DNA of 64,000 nucleotides from Paraburkholderia sp. CNPSo 3274 (GCF_024206475.1 NZ_JAMBPR010000042.1:1-64000); one strand, 5' to 3'. Positions 25,903 to 34,968 are shown, counted from the stretch's first letter. Program-made: numbers and translations. The notes: a model not told the origin generated them from the letters alone.

Positions 25903-26958
25903 ATGACATCGATTTCCGAGATTTTCCGCTTGCTGTCCAGGGCCATTCCTGGGAGAAGTCCCGCTGCCCTGTTTCGGAGGGGGCGCGTGCTTATGTACGC
26001 ACTGCTTCATCCGTTTGCAGCCCACCTCTGGTTGAGTGCATTGGCGGCAAACTCCCTGCTTGCCGATATTGTTGTCCAAAACCGCCGCTATCTCGAGCGT
26101 CCCTTTCGCCGCTTCGTCCAGACGGACATGCGTGCCTACGCGCGTGCCGAGTTACTGTGCGGACATTTTCGAGTCGTGCGGGAACGCTTCGGCGAAGAAT
26201 TGGTGCGCAATCTTTATCTGAAGTCGGAAGACGTGACTTTGGCATTGAGCGGAAGGTATGCCATCGTCGTGAGCGAGCCGGTACGCTGTTGGCGTGAAGG
26301 GTTGCTGACCGTCGCCTGGCGCGACGTGGTCGATCACGTCGATCTTGCGTGGGCGACAATCAGTTTCGAATGGTGCTCCGAATCGGGGAAAACCGGGGCG
26401 CTTATCGGTGGGCTGCAAGGGCCATCCGGCATGGACAGGGAGCGAGTACGTGAGGCGACGCGCGCATGCCATGGATTGCGACCCAAGGCTGCTGTCATGG
26501 AGGCTGTCTGCGTATTGTGCAGGATGGCAGGGGTAGGTGTGCTGACTGGGGTGACGAAGAAGACGCACGTTTCCGACTCCAGGCCGGCTCAGATACGCGC
26601 GGATTATGATGGCTTCTGGCAGGAGTTGGGTGGCATTGAACGCAATGGGCGCTACGTGCTGCCGCTTCGCCTGCATCACCGCGACGTCAGCGAGGTCCCG
26701 TCAAACCGGCGTGCTGCATTTCGCAGGCGACAGACGCTGATTGCAGATTTACTCGCGCAGATCCCGCGGGCCATAGACACGGACCTGATTGAAGAGGTCA
26801 TGTCGCCTCACCTGAGTCATCCAAAGTCCGGCAAGCATCTTCTGGATCTTGCTGTGGCTCGGGCAACCGATCGTTGTGACCTGGAACCGGGCATTGCCCT
26901 CGAGCAGTGCGATCCGACGCAGGACGATCGGCCGGTTGAGCAAAAACTCGCCGCCTGA
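25903..26958 (+). CDS. VirK/YbjX-family (DUF535) protein
   Basis: A 351-residue protein of the VirK/YbjX family. Family hallmarks visible are FEWCSESGKTGALIGGLQGP (about residue 150), ATRACHGLRPK, IRADYDGFWQELGG and the RRRQTLIADL segment. Members are linked to virulence, to resistance against cationic peptides and to lipid A or envelope maintenance; the biochemical activity is unknown. The ATG at 25903 is the first in-frame start with conserved sequence after it. The codon use is less GC-biased than in icd and ilvD. It is isolated: 100 bp downstream lies the convergent icd. Confidence 0.85.
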   Translation: MTSISEIFRLLSRAIPGRSPAALFRRGRVLMYALLHPFAAHLWLSALAANSLLADIVVQNRRYLERPFRRFVQTDMRAYARAELLCGHFRVVRERFGEELVRNLYLKSEDVTLALSGRYAIVVSEPVRCWREGLLTVAWRDVVDHVDLAWATISFEWCSESGKTGALIGGLQGPSGMDRERVREATRACHGLRPKAAVMEAVCVLCRMAGVGVLTGVTKKTHVSDSRPAQIRADYDGFWQELGGIERNGRYVLPLRLHHRDVSEVPSNRRAAFRRRQTLIADLLAQIPRAIDTDLIEEVMSPHLSHPKSGKHLLDLAVARATDRCDLEPGIALEQCDPTQDDRPVEQKLAA

Positions 26959-26983
26959 CATCGGCCGTCACCATCATCAGGGC

Positions 26984-27016
26984 AAAAAAAATCGAGCCTC
27001 CCATGGGAGGCTCGAT
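26984..27016 (-). terminator. Intrinsic terminator of icd
   Basis: ATCGAGCCTCCC (26991-27002) and GGGAGGCTCGAT (27005-27016) form a perfect 12-bp stem with a 2-nt centre. On the minus strand it is followed by seven T residues (26984-26990), 50 bp after the icd stop. It can also stop transcription from the VirK-like gene on the other strand. Confidence 0.9.
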
Positions 27017-27066
27017 TCATTTGGTGGAACGTCCCCCGCGCAACGCACGGGGGCGGTTTCCATCAC

Positions 27067-29310
27067 TTACTTCGCAGCGGCTGCGAGTGCGGCGTTGAAC
27101 GTCGCGCTCGGGCGCATGACTTCAGCGAGCTTCGCAAAGTCCGGCTTGTAGTAGCCGCCGATATCGACCGGCTTGCCCTGAACAGCGGCCAGCTCGCCCA
27201 CGATCTTCTGCTCGCTCTCGGCCAATGCCTTCGCCAGCGGCGCGAAGTGCGCCGCGAGTTCCGCGTCGTCCTTCTGCGCTGCCAGCTCTTGCGCCCAGTA
27301 CATCGAGAGATAGAACTGGCTGCCGCGGTTGTCCAGCTCGCCGGTCTTCGGCGACGGGCCCTTGTTGTTGTCGAGCAGCTTGCCGGTGGCGGCGTCGAGC
27401 GTCTTCGCGAGCAGCTTGGCGCGCGCGTTGTTCGTCTTGATGCCGAGGTCTTCCAGCGACACGGCCAGCGCGAGGAATTCGCCGAGCGAGTCCCAGCGCA
27501 GGTGGTCTTCCTGAACCAGCTGCTGCACGTGCTTCGGAGCCGAGCCGCCGGCGCCCGTTTCGTACATGCCGCCGCCCGCCATCAGCGGAACGATCGAGAG
27601 CATCTTCGCAGAGGTGCCCAGTTCCATGATCGGGAACAGGTCGGTCAGGTAGTCACGCAGAATGTTGCCCGTGGCCGAGATCGTGTCCAGGCCGCGGATC
27701 ACTCGTTCGAGCGTGTAACGCATGGCGCGGACTTGCGACATGATCTGGATGTCGAGGCCGTTCGTGTCGTAATCCTTCAGGTACGTTTCGACCTTCTTGA
27801 TCACTTCGTTTTCGTGCGGACGGTACGGGTCGAGCCAGAACACAGTCGGCGTGTTCGAGTTCTTCGCGCGCGTGACGGCGAGCTTGACCCAGTCGCGGAT
27901 CGGCGCGTCCTTCACGAGGCACATGCGCCAGATGTCGCCTTGCTCGACTTCTTGCGTGAGCGCTTCGATGACTTCGCCCGTGGCGTTGTCGACGATGCGT
28001 GCCGTGCCGTCTTGCGGGATTTCGAAGGTCTTGTCGTGCGAACCGTACTCTTCAGCCTTCTGCGCCATCAGGCCGACGTTCGGCACCGTGCCCATGGTCT
28101 TCGGGTCGAACGCGCCGTTGGTCTTGCAGAAGTTGATGATTTCCTGGTAGATGCGCGCGAACGTGCTTTCCGGAATCAGGCACTTCGTGTCGGCCGGGCG
28201 GCCGTCGGCGCCCCACATCTTGCCGCCTGCGCGGATCATGGCCGGCATCGATGCGTCGACGATCACGTCGTTCGGTGCGTGCAGGTTCGAGATGCCCTTG
28301 GCCGAGTCGACCATGGCGAGCGCCGGACGGTGCTCGTGGCACGCGTGCATGTCGCGGATGACTTCTTCGCGCTGCGATTCCGGCAGCGTTTCGATCTTCG
28401 TGTACAGGTCGACGAGGCCGTTGTTCACGTTCACGCCGAGCTGTTCGAACAGCTTGGCGTGCTTGGCGAACGCGTCCTTGTAGAACGTGCGCACGGCGTG
28501 GCCGAACACGATGGGGTGCGAAACCTTCATCATGGTCGCCTTCACGTGCAGCGACAGCATGACGCCGGTCTTGCGCGCGTCTTCCATCTGCTCTTCGTAG
28601 AAGGCCAGCAGCGCGTTCTTGCTCATGAACATGCTGTCGACGATTTCGCCAGCCTGGAGCGCGACCTTCGGCTTGAGGACGATGGTTTCGCCGCTCTTCG
28701 TCACGAGTTCCATGCGCACTTCGCGCGCACGGTCATTCGTGATCGACTTTTCGCCGTGGTAGAAGTCGCCGTGCTTCATGTGCGCGACGTGGGTGCGCGA
28801 AGCCATGCTCCACGCGCCCATGCTGTGCGGGTGCTTCTTCGCGTAGTTCTTGACCGCGAGCGGTGCGCGGCGGTCCGAGTTGCCTTCGCGCAGCACCGGG
28901 TTCACGGCGGAACCGAGGCACTTCGAATAGCGTTTCTGGATAGCCTTTTCTTCGTCGGTCTTCGGATCTTCGGGGAAGTCAGGGACCTTGTAGCCCTTGC
29001 CCTGGAGTTCCTTGATCGCGGCGACGAGCTGCGGCACCGATGCGCTGATGTTCGGCAGCTTGATGATGTTCGTTTCCGGCAACTGCGTGAGACGGCCCAG
29101 TTCGGCCAGATTGTCCGGCACGCGCTGTTCTTCCGTGAGGAATTCCGGGAACTCGCCGAGGATACGGCCCGCAACGGAGATATCGCTGGTCTCGACGTTC
29201 ACGCCGGCCGGCGCAGCGAAGGTGCGGATGATCGGCAGAAACGCGCTGGTGGCGAGCAGCGGCGCTTCATCGGTCAGGGTATAGATGATGGTGGGTTGCT
29301 GGGTACTCAT
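27067..29310 (-). CDS. icd: Isocitrate dehydrogenase, NADP-dependent, monomeric type
   Basis: A 747-residue monomeric isocitrate dehydrogenase, which makes 2-oxoglutarate and NADPH in the TCA cycle. Monomeric IDHs are about 740 residues and unrelated in length to the E. coli dimeric form (416). Recognisable segments are LPNISASVPQL, the KCLGSAVNPVLREGNSDRR block, ATMMKVSHPIVFGH and GTVPNVGLMAQKAEEYGSHD. The start at 29308-29310 (MSTQQPTIIYTLTDEAP) is chosen since the further upstream frame is not family-like. It is monocistronic, with a terminator at 26984-27016. Confidence 0.96.
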   Translation of the reverse strand: MSTQQPTIIYTLTDEAPLLATSAFLPIIRTFAAPAGVNVETSDISVAGRILGEFPEFLTEEQRVPDNLAELGRLTQLPETNIIKLPNISASVPQLVAAIKELQGKGYKVPDFPEDPKTDEEKAIQKRYSKCLGSAVNPVLREGNSDRRAPLAVKNYAKKHPHSMGAWSMASRTHVAHMKHGDFYHGEKSITNDRAREVRMELVTKSGETIVLKPKVALQAGEIVDSMFMSKNALLAFYEEQMEDARKTGVMLSLHVKATMMKVSHPIVFGHAVRTFYKDAFAKHAKLFEQLGVNVNNGLVDLYTKIETLPESQREEVIRDMHACHEHRPALAMVDSAKGISNLHAPNDVIVDASMPAMIRAGGKMWGADGRPADTKCLIPESTFARIYQEIINFCKTNGAFDPKTMGTVPNVGLMAQKAEEYGSHDKTFEIPQDGTARIVDNATGEVIEALTQEVEQGDIWRMCLVKDAPIRDWVKLAVTRAKNSNTPTVFWLDPYRPHENEVIKKVETYLKDYDTNGLDIQIMSQVRAMRYTLERVIRGLDTISATGNILRDYLTDLFPIMELGTSAKMLSIVPLMAGGGMYETGAGGSAPKHVQQLVQEDHLRWDSLGEFLALAVSLEDLGIKTNNARAKLLAKTLDAATGKLLDNNKGPSPKTGELDNRGSQFYLSMYWAQELAAQKDDAELAAHFAPLAKALAESEQKIVGELAAVQGKPVDIGGYYKPDFAKLAEVMRPSATFNAALAAAAK

Positions 29311-29710
29311 CGGCTTCTTGGCGGGGTTCAAAAACGGGGTGATAACACCACCGGCTGCGCGCAGTCGGCGAAACACCTGGATTTTGCCTGAATTTGCAGC
29401 GGGCCGGGGGCCAACCGTGCCTATATTTCATATTGTGGAAAGCTGTTGCGCAATGTTAATTGACCAGAAAGTCATCGGCGCGTTTGCCTTGATCGGCCGG
29501 CCGCGCGCTGAAAACGTTTCCGCGCCGCAGCCCCGTTATATAAGGCTTCGCGAGGCGATACCGATGATTCGACCATGGTATTGTCGGTTTATGGATCGTA
29601 CCCTTGATTGACTGTCAAGCTGGTAAAGACCCTTGTGAAAAGAGAAGTGAATCGGGGAGTCTTATATAAGAATTTTGTCCCGCAAGGCTCGCTGAAACTT
29701 ACGATAACGG
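29311..29710. other. icd/marR divergent intergenic region
   Basis: The 435-bp gap between icd (minus) and the MarR gene (plus) carries no gene that I can support. It holds two copies of the short element TTATATAAG, one at 29536-29544 and one within the palindrome CTTATATAAG at 29661-29670, 126 bp apart. It also contains the MarR-type box at 29711-29726. These could serve as -10 elements or as operators; the spacing alone cannot decide. Confidence 0.4.
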
Positions 29711-29726
29711 TTGTCTTGCTAACCAA
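29711..29726. promoter_or_regulatory. MarR-type operator, copy 1
   Basis: TTGTCTTGCTAACCAA, an imperfect dyad with TTG and CAA ends ten bases apart as in many MarR boxes, lies 19 bp before the marR-like ATG. A copy with one difference lies before the next gene (30194-30209). Autoregulation is inferred. Confidence 0.6.
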
Positions 29727-29745
29727 TTTGTGGTTTCATTCCCCC

Positions 29746-30162
29746 ATGTTCGATCACTGTCTTTACTTCAATTCGTCGGCGCTCGCGCGGCTCATCGAGC
29801 GCGAGTGGAGTGCCGCTTATGCGCCGTTCGGCCTCACGCCCGCGCAAGGCTTCGTGCTGCGCGTCGTGCTGGCGAAGCCCGGGTGCCTCGCGAGCGATGT
29901 CGCGCAAACGCTCGGCATCGCGCGGCCCACGGCTACGCGTCTCGTCGACAACCTGAGCGAGAAGGACTTGCTCGAGCGCCGCCAGGGCGAGGCCGATGGC
30001 CGCGAATGGGGACTCTTTCCCACGGCGAGCGGCACGGCGCTCGACGGCCCGATCAACGGCGCGAGCGCCGAAGTCGCGCGGCGCCTGCGTGCGCAAGTGG
30101 GCCCTGACCTCTTCGAGTCGACGGTCACCGGCATGCGCAAGATACGCAAGGGACTCGCATAA
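29746..30162 (+). CDS. MarR-family transcriptional regulator
   Basis: A 138-residue winged-helix regulator. Residues about 45-95 carry the MarR helix-turn-helix and wing (ASDVAQTLGIARPTATRLVD, SEKDLLERRQGEADGRE). It begins MFDHCLYFNSSALARLIE. The start is at 29746, after the operator-like box. Its own terminator begins at its stop codon, so the next small gene needs its own promoter, which has the same box. The protein probably represses itself and the 30224-30475 gene; the effector is unknown. Confidence 0.9.
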   Translation: MFDHCLYFNSSALARLIEREWSAAYAPFGLTPAQGFVLRVVLAKPGCLASDVAQTLGIARPTATRLVDNLSEKDLLERRQGEADGREWGLFPTASGTALDGPINGASAEVARRLRAQVGPDLFESTVTGMRKIRKGLA

Positions 30163-30180
30163 GGCGTTCGCGCCTTTTTT
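30161..30180 (+). terminator. Intrinsic terminator of the marR-like gene
   Basis: AAGGCG-TTCG-CGCCTT (30161-30176), with a UUCG tetraloop, is followed by T residues to 30180. The first two bases belong to the stop codon. Confidence 0.88.
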
Positions 30181-30193
30181 AAACATCCAATGA

Positions 30194-30209
30194 TTGTCTT
30201 GCTAATCAA
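30194..30209. promoter_or_regulatory. MarR-type operator, copy 2
   Basis: TTGTCTTGCTAATCAA matches copy 1 at 15 of 16 positions and, with its flanks, reads ATTG...CAAT. It lies 14 bp before the ATG of the small gene at 30224, just upstream of its AAGGAG site, so a bound repressor would block expression directly. Confidence 0.6.
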
Positions 30210-30223
30210 TAAGGAGAAGAGCG

Positions 30224-30475
30224 ATGAACGAAGCGGCGCTAAAAGGGACGGGGGAAGAAGCCTGGCGTTGGGCGATCGGCGTGGCGATCGCCGCGCTGGC
30301 GGTGGGCGGCGTCGTGGCTGCGGCAATCCTCGTGATGCCGCGCGCCGTGGAGGCGAACAACCGCGCGTGCATGGCGGCCTACGCCAACGATCTGCATGCG
30401 GATCTCGCGGCGTTCGCGCAAGACCCGGCGTGGCAGGCGCAATACGTCGAGGCGCTCACGGCGTGCGCGCATTAA
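30224..30475 (+). CDS. Small single-helix membrane protein, MarR-linked
   Basis: An 83-residue protein with an N-terminal hydrophilic segment, one hydrophobic helix (about residues 17-38, IGVAIAALAVGGVVAAAILV) and a short periplasmic-like tail with two cysteines (NNRACMAAY, ALTACAH). An AAGGAG ribosome site precedes the ATG. No family is recognised. Its promoter carries the same box as the adjacent MarR gene, so it is a candidate target of that regulator. Confidence 0.7.
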   Translation: MNEAALKGTGEEAWRWAIGVAIAALAVGGVVAAAILVMPRAVEANNRACMAAYANDLHADLAAFAQDPAWQAQYVEALTACAH

Positions 30476-30499
30476 ACCGGCACGCCGCGCGCAACCTCG

Positions 30500-31324
30500 T
30501 TACTTGCGGTTCAGGAACGTGAGCAGGTCGGCGTTGACCTGATCGGCCATCGTCGTGCACATGCCGTGCGGGCCGCCCGGGTAGATCTTGAGCGTCGCGT
30601 CCTTCACGATCTTCGCGGAGAGCTTGCCCGCGTCGTCGATCGGCACGATCTGGTCGTCGTCGCCGTGAAGGATGAGCGTGGGCACGTCGAACTTCTTGAG
30701 GTCTTCCGTGTAATCGACTTCGGAGAACTCGTGCACGCAGTCGTGCAGCGCGAGGATGCCGCCCCTCATGCCCTGCTGCCAGAATGAGTCGATCACGCCC
30801 TGCGAGACCTTCGCGCCGCTACGGTTGTAACCGTAGAACGGCACGGCCAGGTCCTTGAAGAACTGCGAGCGGTCGTCGATCACGCCCTTGCGGATGCCGT
30901 CGAAGACATCCTTGGGCAGGCCGCCCGGATTCTTCTCGCTCTTGATCATGATGGGCGGCACCGCGCCGATCAGCACTGCGCCCGAGACGCGCTTCGTGCC
31001 GTGGCGGCCGATGTAGCGCGCGACTTCGCCGCCGCCCGTGGAGTGGCCAACGAGCGTGGCGTCTTTCACGTCGAGCTTGTCGAGCAGGTCGGCCAGATCG
31101 TCGGCCCAGGTGTCCATGTCGTTGCCCTTGGCGGGCTGATCGGAGCGGCCGTGGCCGCGGCGGTCGTGCGCGATCGTGCGAAAGCCGTTTTGCACGAGAA
31201 AGAGCATTTGGGCGTCCCAGGCGTCGGCGGTCAGCGGCCAGCCGTGGGAGAAGACGACGGGCTTGCCGCTGCCCCAATCCTTGTAATAGATCGACGTGCC
31301 ATCGCGGGTGGTGAAGGTGCTCAT
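30500..31324 (-). CDS. Alpha/beta hydrolase, cofactor-free chloroperoxidase/esterase type
   Basis: A 274-residue hydrolase of the non-heme (cofactor-independent) haloperoxidase and arylesterase group. The oxyanion region is SHGWPLTADAWDAQM and the nucleophile elbow is GHSTGG (Ser95). The acid is in HGDDDQIVP and the catalytic His in GGPHGMC near the C-terminus. The length is typical (270-280). These proteins hydrolyse esters and can form peracids in vitro; the in vivo substrate is unknown. It is monocistronic and convergent with the small MarR-linked gene (24-bp gap). About 280 bp without a recognisable gene separate it from the LysR gene at 31606. Confidence 0.9.
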   Translation of the reverse strand: MSTFTTRDGTSIYYKDWGSGKPVVFSHGWPLTADAWDAQMLFLVQNGFRTIAHDRRGHGRSDQPAKGNDMDTWADDLADLLDKLDVKDATLVGHSTGGGEVARYIGRHGTKRVSGAVLIGAVPPIMIKSEKNPGGLPKDVFDGIRKGVIDDRSQFFKDLAVPFYGYNRSGAKVSQGVIDSFWQQGMRGGILALHDCVHEFSEVDYTEDLKKFDVPTLILHGDDDQIVPIDDAGKLSAKIVKDATLKIYPGGPHGMCTTMADQVNADLLTFLNRK

Positions 31325-31605
31325 TGGAAACGCTCCAGTTTCTAATTACAGGATCACAAAGCAGGCAGACGCCGACGCGTCGGCACGCGCGGTCGCGCTT
31401 CGCGCGGCGGTTTATGGCGGCGTCCAGGGATGGGCGATGCGGGTGGAACGTGCCGCAACCTGCACGTCATGGAAAGGTGCAGTAGGCACGCGGGTCAGTA
31501 TAGAGAGAACGCCTGAGCGATGACGCGAAGCTGTGCGGCCTAAATTCGTCTCGGCAGTGCGGATGTTTGCAGACGGCGTGTGAGCTTCAGTGCCGCCGCG
31601 CGCGG

Positions 31606-32514
31606 CTAGGCGATTTCCGCGCCGACCGCATCGCGCAGATAATCGCCGAGAAACTCGACAAAACTGCGCAGCTTCGCAGAGAGCTTGTTGCGCTCGAGAT
31701 AGATCGCGTGAATATCGGCGTTCGGCAGCGACCAATCCGTGAGCAGCGGCACGAGTTCGCCGCGCTCGATATGCTCGCCGATTTCCCACTGTGAGCGCAC
31801 GACGATGCCGCGACCGTCGAGCGCCCAGCGCAGCACGGTGCTGCCGTCGTTGCTCGACAGCGCGCCGTCGACCTTCACGGTTTCCGCGCGCTTGCCCCGC
31901 GAGAAGTGCCAGGTTCCGTAAGCCGAGTCGTTTTCGCGCAGCACGATGCACGCGTGGCGTGTCAGATCGTGCGGCGCCGATGGCTTGCCGTGCCGCTTCA
32001 AATACGCAGGCGACGCGCACACGACGCGCTGGTTCTTCAGCAGCAAACGTGCATTGATGCGCGCGTCGGGCACCTCGCCGAAGCGGATGCCGAGATCGAA
32101 GCCTTCTTCCTGAAGACTGAGCGGCCGCTCCGTCAACTGCAGCTGAATCTTCATCGAGGGAAAACGCTCGACATAAGCGGACACCGCGGGCGCGACATGC
32201 GCGCGGCCAAAACCGAACGACGCGTTCACGCGCAGCAGTCCTGCGGGTTCGCCGCGGCTGCGCGTGACGAGTTGCTCCAGTTCCGAGAGTTCGTCGAGGA
32301 TACGTGAGCCGTTCGCGAGATAGAGCTCGCCTTCCGGCGTGAGAGAAAGACGCCGCGTGGTGCGGTTCACGAGCCGCACGCCAAGGCGCTGCTCCAGTTG
32401 CGCGAGCCGTTTGCTCACGGCGGGCGGCGTGACCCCCAGCTCGCGTGCCGCCGCCGCCAGATTGCGGTTGCGCGCCACGAGTGCAAAGAGATTCAGATCG
32501 GAAAACGCGTCCAT
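31606..32514 (-). CDS. LysR-family transcriptional regulator
   Basis: A 302-residue regulator of the DNA-binding group that starts MDAFSDLNLFALVARNRN, with an intact helix-turn-helix (about residues 15-60, GVTPPAVSKRLAQLEQRLG) and full effector domain. It is transcribed divergently from the dehalogenase-like hydrolase and the leuCD paralogues; the 117-bp gap must contain the promoters of both. The usual LysR arrangement suggests it controls that operon in response to one of its substrates. No clear T-N11-A site was assigned. Confidence 0.9.
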   Translation of the reverse strand: MDAFSDLNLFALVARNRNLAAAARELGVTPPAVSKRLAQLEQRLGVRLVNRTTRRLSLTPEGELYLANGSRILDELSELEQLVTRSRGEPAGLLRVNASFGFGRAHVAPAVSAYVERFPSMKIQLQLTERPLSLQEEGFDLGIRFGEVPDARINARLLLKNQRVVCASPAYLKRHGKPSAPHDLTRHACIVLRENDSAYGTWHFSRGKRAETVKVDGALSSNDGSTVLRWALDGRGIVVRSQWEIGEHIERGELVPLLTDWSLPNADIHAIYLERNKLSAKLRSFVEFLGDYLRDAVGAEIA

Positions 32515-32631
32515 TGCGCCGCTCCCGTTGACTTGCGTGATTCGTTCCTGAAAGTTACGACCGGATTGCTTTTACGGAAACCCAATCGCCCAAGGCATCA
32601 ATTAGACTGCATGCAACCTCGGGAGACAAGC

Positions 32632-33510
32632 ATGTTCGACGGTTTCACAGACGCTTCAGCCGACATCGAAGGCGTTCGCATACACGCAATCAAGGGCGGA
32701 CGCGGCCCCGCGCTGTTGCTCCTGCACGGCCATCCGCAAACGCACGCCATCTGGCACAAGGTGGCGCCGACGCTCGCGGAACACTTCACGGTAGTTGCCG
32801 CCGACCTGCGCGGCTACGGCGACAGCGGCAAACCGCAGGGCACGCCCGACCACGCCAGCTATTCGAAGCGCCGTATGGCGCTCGATCAGGTTGCGCTCAT
32901 GCGCGCCCTCGGCTTCACGTCGTTCGCGGTGATGGGTCACGACCGGGGCGGACGCGTTGCCGCGCGCATGGCGATCGATCACCCCGACGCGGTCACGCAG
33001 CTCATTACGCTCGACGTCGCGCCAACCGTTGCGATGTACGAGCAGACGTCGTTCGAATTTGCACGCGCTTACTGGCACTGGTTTTTTCTCGTGCGCCCGG
33101 CGCCGTTTCCGGAAACGCTAATACGCGCCGACCCCGATCTGTATCTGAAGCAGACCATGGGCGCGCGCAGCGCAGGGCTCGCGCCATTCGCGCCCGAGGC
33201 CTATGCGGAATATTTGCGCTGCCTCTCCGACCCGGCGACGGCACACGGCATCTGCGAGGACTATCGGGCGTCGATCACCATCGACCTCGAACACGACCGC
33301 GCGGATCTAGGGGCGGGCAAGCGCATCGAGTGCCCGTTCCTCGCGTTGTGGGGCGCGCATGGCACGGTTGGCCAGTGCTTCGATCCGCTGGCGCAGTGGC
33401 GTAGCTGGAACGCCGGTGTGAGCGGCGAGGCTCTGGCGTGCGGCCACTACATCGCGGAAGAAGCGCCACAGTTGCTCCTCGAACGCGTGCTGCCGTTTCT
33501 CCAGCGCTGA
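32632..33510 (+). CDS. Haloacetate (fluoroacetate) dehalogenase-like alpha/beta hydrolase
   Basis: A 292-residue hydrolase with an Asp nucleophile in GHDRGGR (Asp104, Arg105, Arg108), the pattern of fluoroacetate dehalogenases. The halide-site residues are also in place: His149-Trp150 in AYWHWF, Tyr211 in EDYRAS. The catalytic His272 (CGHYIAEE) and a structural Asp128 (ITLDVAP) are conserved. These correspond to Asp110, Arg111, Arg114, His155, Trp156, Tyr219, His280 and Asp134 of the well studied enzyme. The reaction would be hydrolysis of a C-F or C-Cl bond in haloacetates. The start at 32632 follows a GGGAGA site. It leads an operon with leuCD paralogues. Activity on fluoroacetate is predicted, not shown. 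Confidence 0.85.
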   Translation: MFDGFTDASADIEGVRIHAIKGGRGPALLLLHGHPQTHAIWHKVAPTLAEHFTVVAADLRGYGDSGKPQGTPDHASYSKRRMALDQVALMRALGFTSFAVMGHDRGGRVAARMAIDHPDAVTQLITLDVAPTVAMYEQTSFEFARAYWHWFFLVRPAPFPETLIRADPDLYLKQTMGARSAGLAPFAPEAYAEYLRCLSDPATAHGICEDYRASITIDLEHDRADLGAGKRIECPFLALWGAHGTVGQCFDPLAQWRSWNAGVSGEALACGHYIAEEAPQLLLERVLPFLQR

Positions 33511-33549
33511 TCCGTTCGTTCGTTCGTCATTATTCAGTCGGGCTTCATC

Positions 33550-34968
33550 ATGTCCTCACAAACGCTTTACCGGAAACTGGTTGATTCGCACACCGTATCG
33601 ATCATCGATGCCGAGCACGTTCTGCTTTACGCCGATCTGCACATCATGAACGAGTACACGAGCCCGCAAGCTTTCGCGGGCTTGCGTGAGAAGGGCCTGC
33701 GCGTGCGCCGCCCGCGCCAGCAGATGGGCGTGGTCGATCACGTGATTCCCAGCAAGCCCGTGCCCGTGGCCGCGCGCACGATCGAGATCGTCGATGCCGC
33801 GAAGCAGGCCGCGAACTTCACGCGCAACTGCGTGGAGCAGGGTATTCATCTGTTCGATATCCACGATCCCATGCAGGGCATCGAGCATGTGGTTGCACCC
33901 GAGATCGGACTGATTCGTCCCGGTATGGTCGTGCTGTGCGGCGACAGCCACACGACGACCTACGGCGCACTGGGCGCGCTCGGGTTCGGCATCGGCACCT
34001 CGGAAGTCGAGCACGTATTGGCGACGCAGACACTCGTTTATCGTGTCGCGAAGGACATGCGCATCGTGGTGGACGGCGCGCTGCCGCCGGGAACGACGTC
34101 GAAGGATCTCGTGCTGCACATCATTGCGAAGATCGGCGCGCAGGGCGCGCGCGGCTACGCCGTCGAATATGCTGGTGAAGCGATCGCCGGGCTCTCCGCC
34201 GAGGCGCGCATGACCCTCTGCAACATGACCGTGGAGGCGGGCGCGCGCGCCGCGCTGATCGCGCCGGACCGCACGACGCTCGACTACGTTTCCAGCAAGG
34301 TCCGTGATTTCGACGCAAAAACGCTCGACGCCGCGTGCAACGCGTGGTCGAACCTGCGCTCCGATGACGACGCGCATTTCGATATCGAGCATCGCTTCGA
34401 CGCCGCACGCGTCGCGCCTTACGTGACATGGGGTACGAGCCCGGACCAGGCGGTGCCGGTGGACGGCCGCATTCCCGAGGCAGCCGAAGGCGCGGGTCTC
34501 GATGCCGCGACGCTGCACAAGGCGCTCGACTACATCGGCCTTGCCGCAGGCGCACCGATCGAGGGCACGCCCGTCGACCGCGTGTTCATCGGCTCCTGCA
34601 CGAACGCGCGCATCGAGGATCTGCGCGCCGTTGCCCAGGTCGTGCGCGGCCGCAAGGTGGCCGCGACGGTGCGCGCGATGGTCGTGCCGGGCTCGGGCAT
34701 GGTGCGCGATCAGGCGGAACGCGAAGGCATTGCGCAACTGCTGATCGATGCGGGGTTCGAGTGGCGCCAGCCGGGCTGCTCGATGTGTCTCGCGATGAAC
34801 GATGACGTGCTCGCGCCGGGCGAGCGCTGTGCGTCGACGACGAACCGCAATTTCGAAGGGCGCCAGGGGCGCGGCAGCAAAACGCATTTGATGAGCCCCG
34901 CGATGGCCGCCGCCGCCGCGATAGCGGGCCGCATCGTCGACATTCGCAAGGAGCTTGCACATGGCTAA
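33550..34968 (+). CDS. leuC: Isopropylmalate-dehydratase-type large subunit (LeuC paralogue)
   Basis: A 472-residue aconitase-superfamily subunit. The [4Fe-4S] ligands are in IGSCTNARIEDL (about residue 351) and PGCSMC (about 413-416). The substrate-binding RNFEGRQGRG block is near the C-terminus. Length and domain order fit LeuC (about 466-470). It pairs with the overlapping small subunit. Because it lies in an operon with a dehalogenase-like hydrolase and an organic-acid transporter, not with leuB/leuA, it may serve citraconate, methylmalate or a related acid rather than leucine synthesis. This is inference from context. Confidence 0.9.
   Translation: MSSQTLYRKLVDSHTVSIIDAEHVLLYADLHIMNEYTSPQAFAGLREKGLRVRRPRQQMGVVDHVIPSKPVPVAARTIEIVDAAKQAANFTRNCVEQGIHLFDIHDPMQGIEHVVAPEIGLIRPGMVVLCGDSHTTTYGALGALGFGIGTSEVEHVLATQTLVYRVAKDMRIVVDGALPPGTTSKDLVLHIIAKIGAQGARGYAVEYAGEAIAGLSAEARMTLCNMTVEAGARAALIAPDRTTLDYVSSKVRDFDAKTLDAACNAWSNLRSDDDAHFDIEHRFDAARVAPYVTWGTSPDQAVPVDGRIPEAAEGAGLDAATLHKALDYIGLAAGAPIEGTPVDRVFIGSCTNARIEDLRAVAQVVRGRKVAATVRAMVVPGSGMVRDQAEREGIAQLLIDAGFEWRQPGCSMCLAMNDDVLAPGERCASTTNRNFEGRQGRGSKTHLMSPAMAAAAAIAGRIVDIRKELAHG

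Noticed and set aside
27247..29391. A 714-codon plus-strand frame over icd
   Set aside because: Antisense of the complete, well conserved monomeric IDH gene; no family features.
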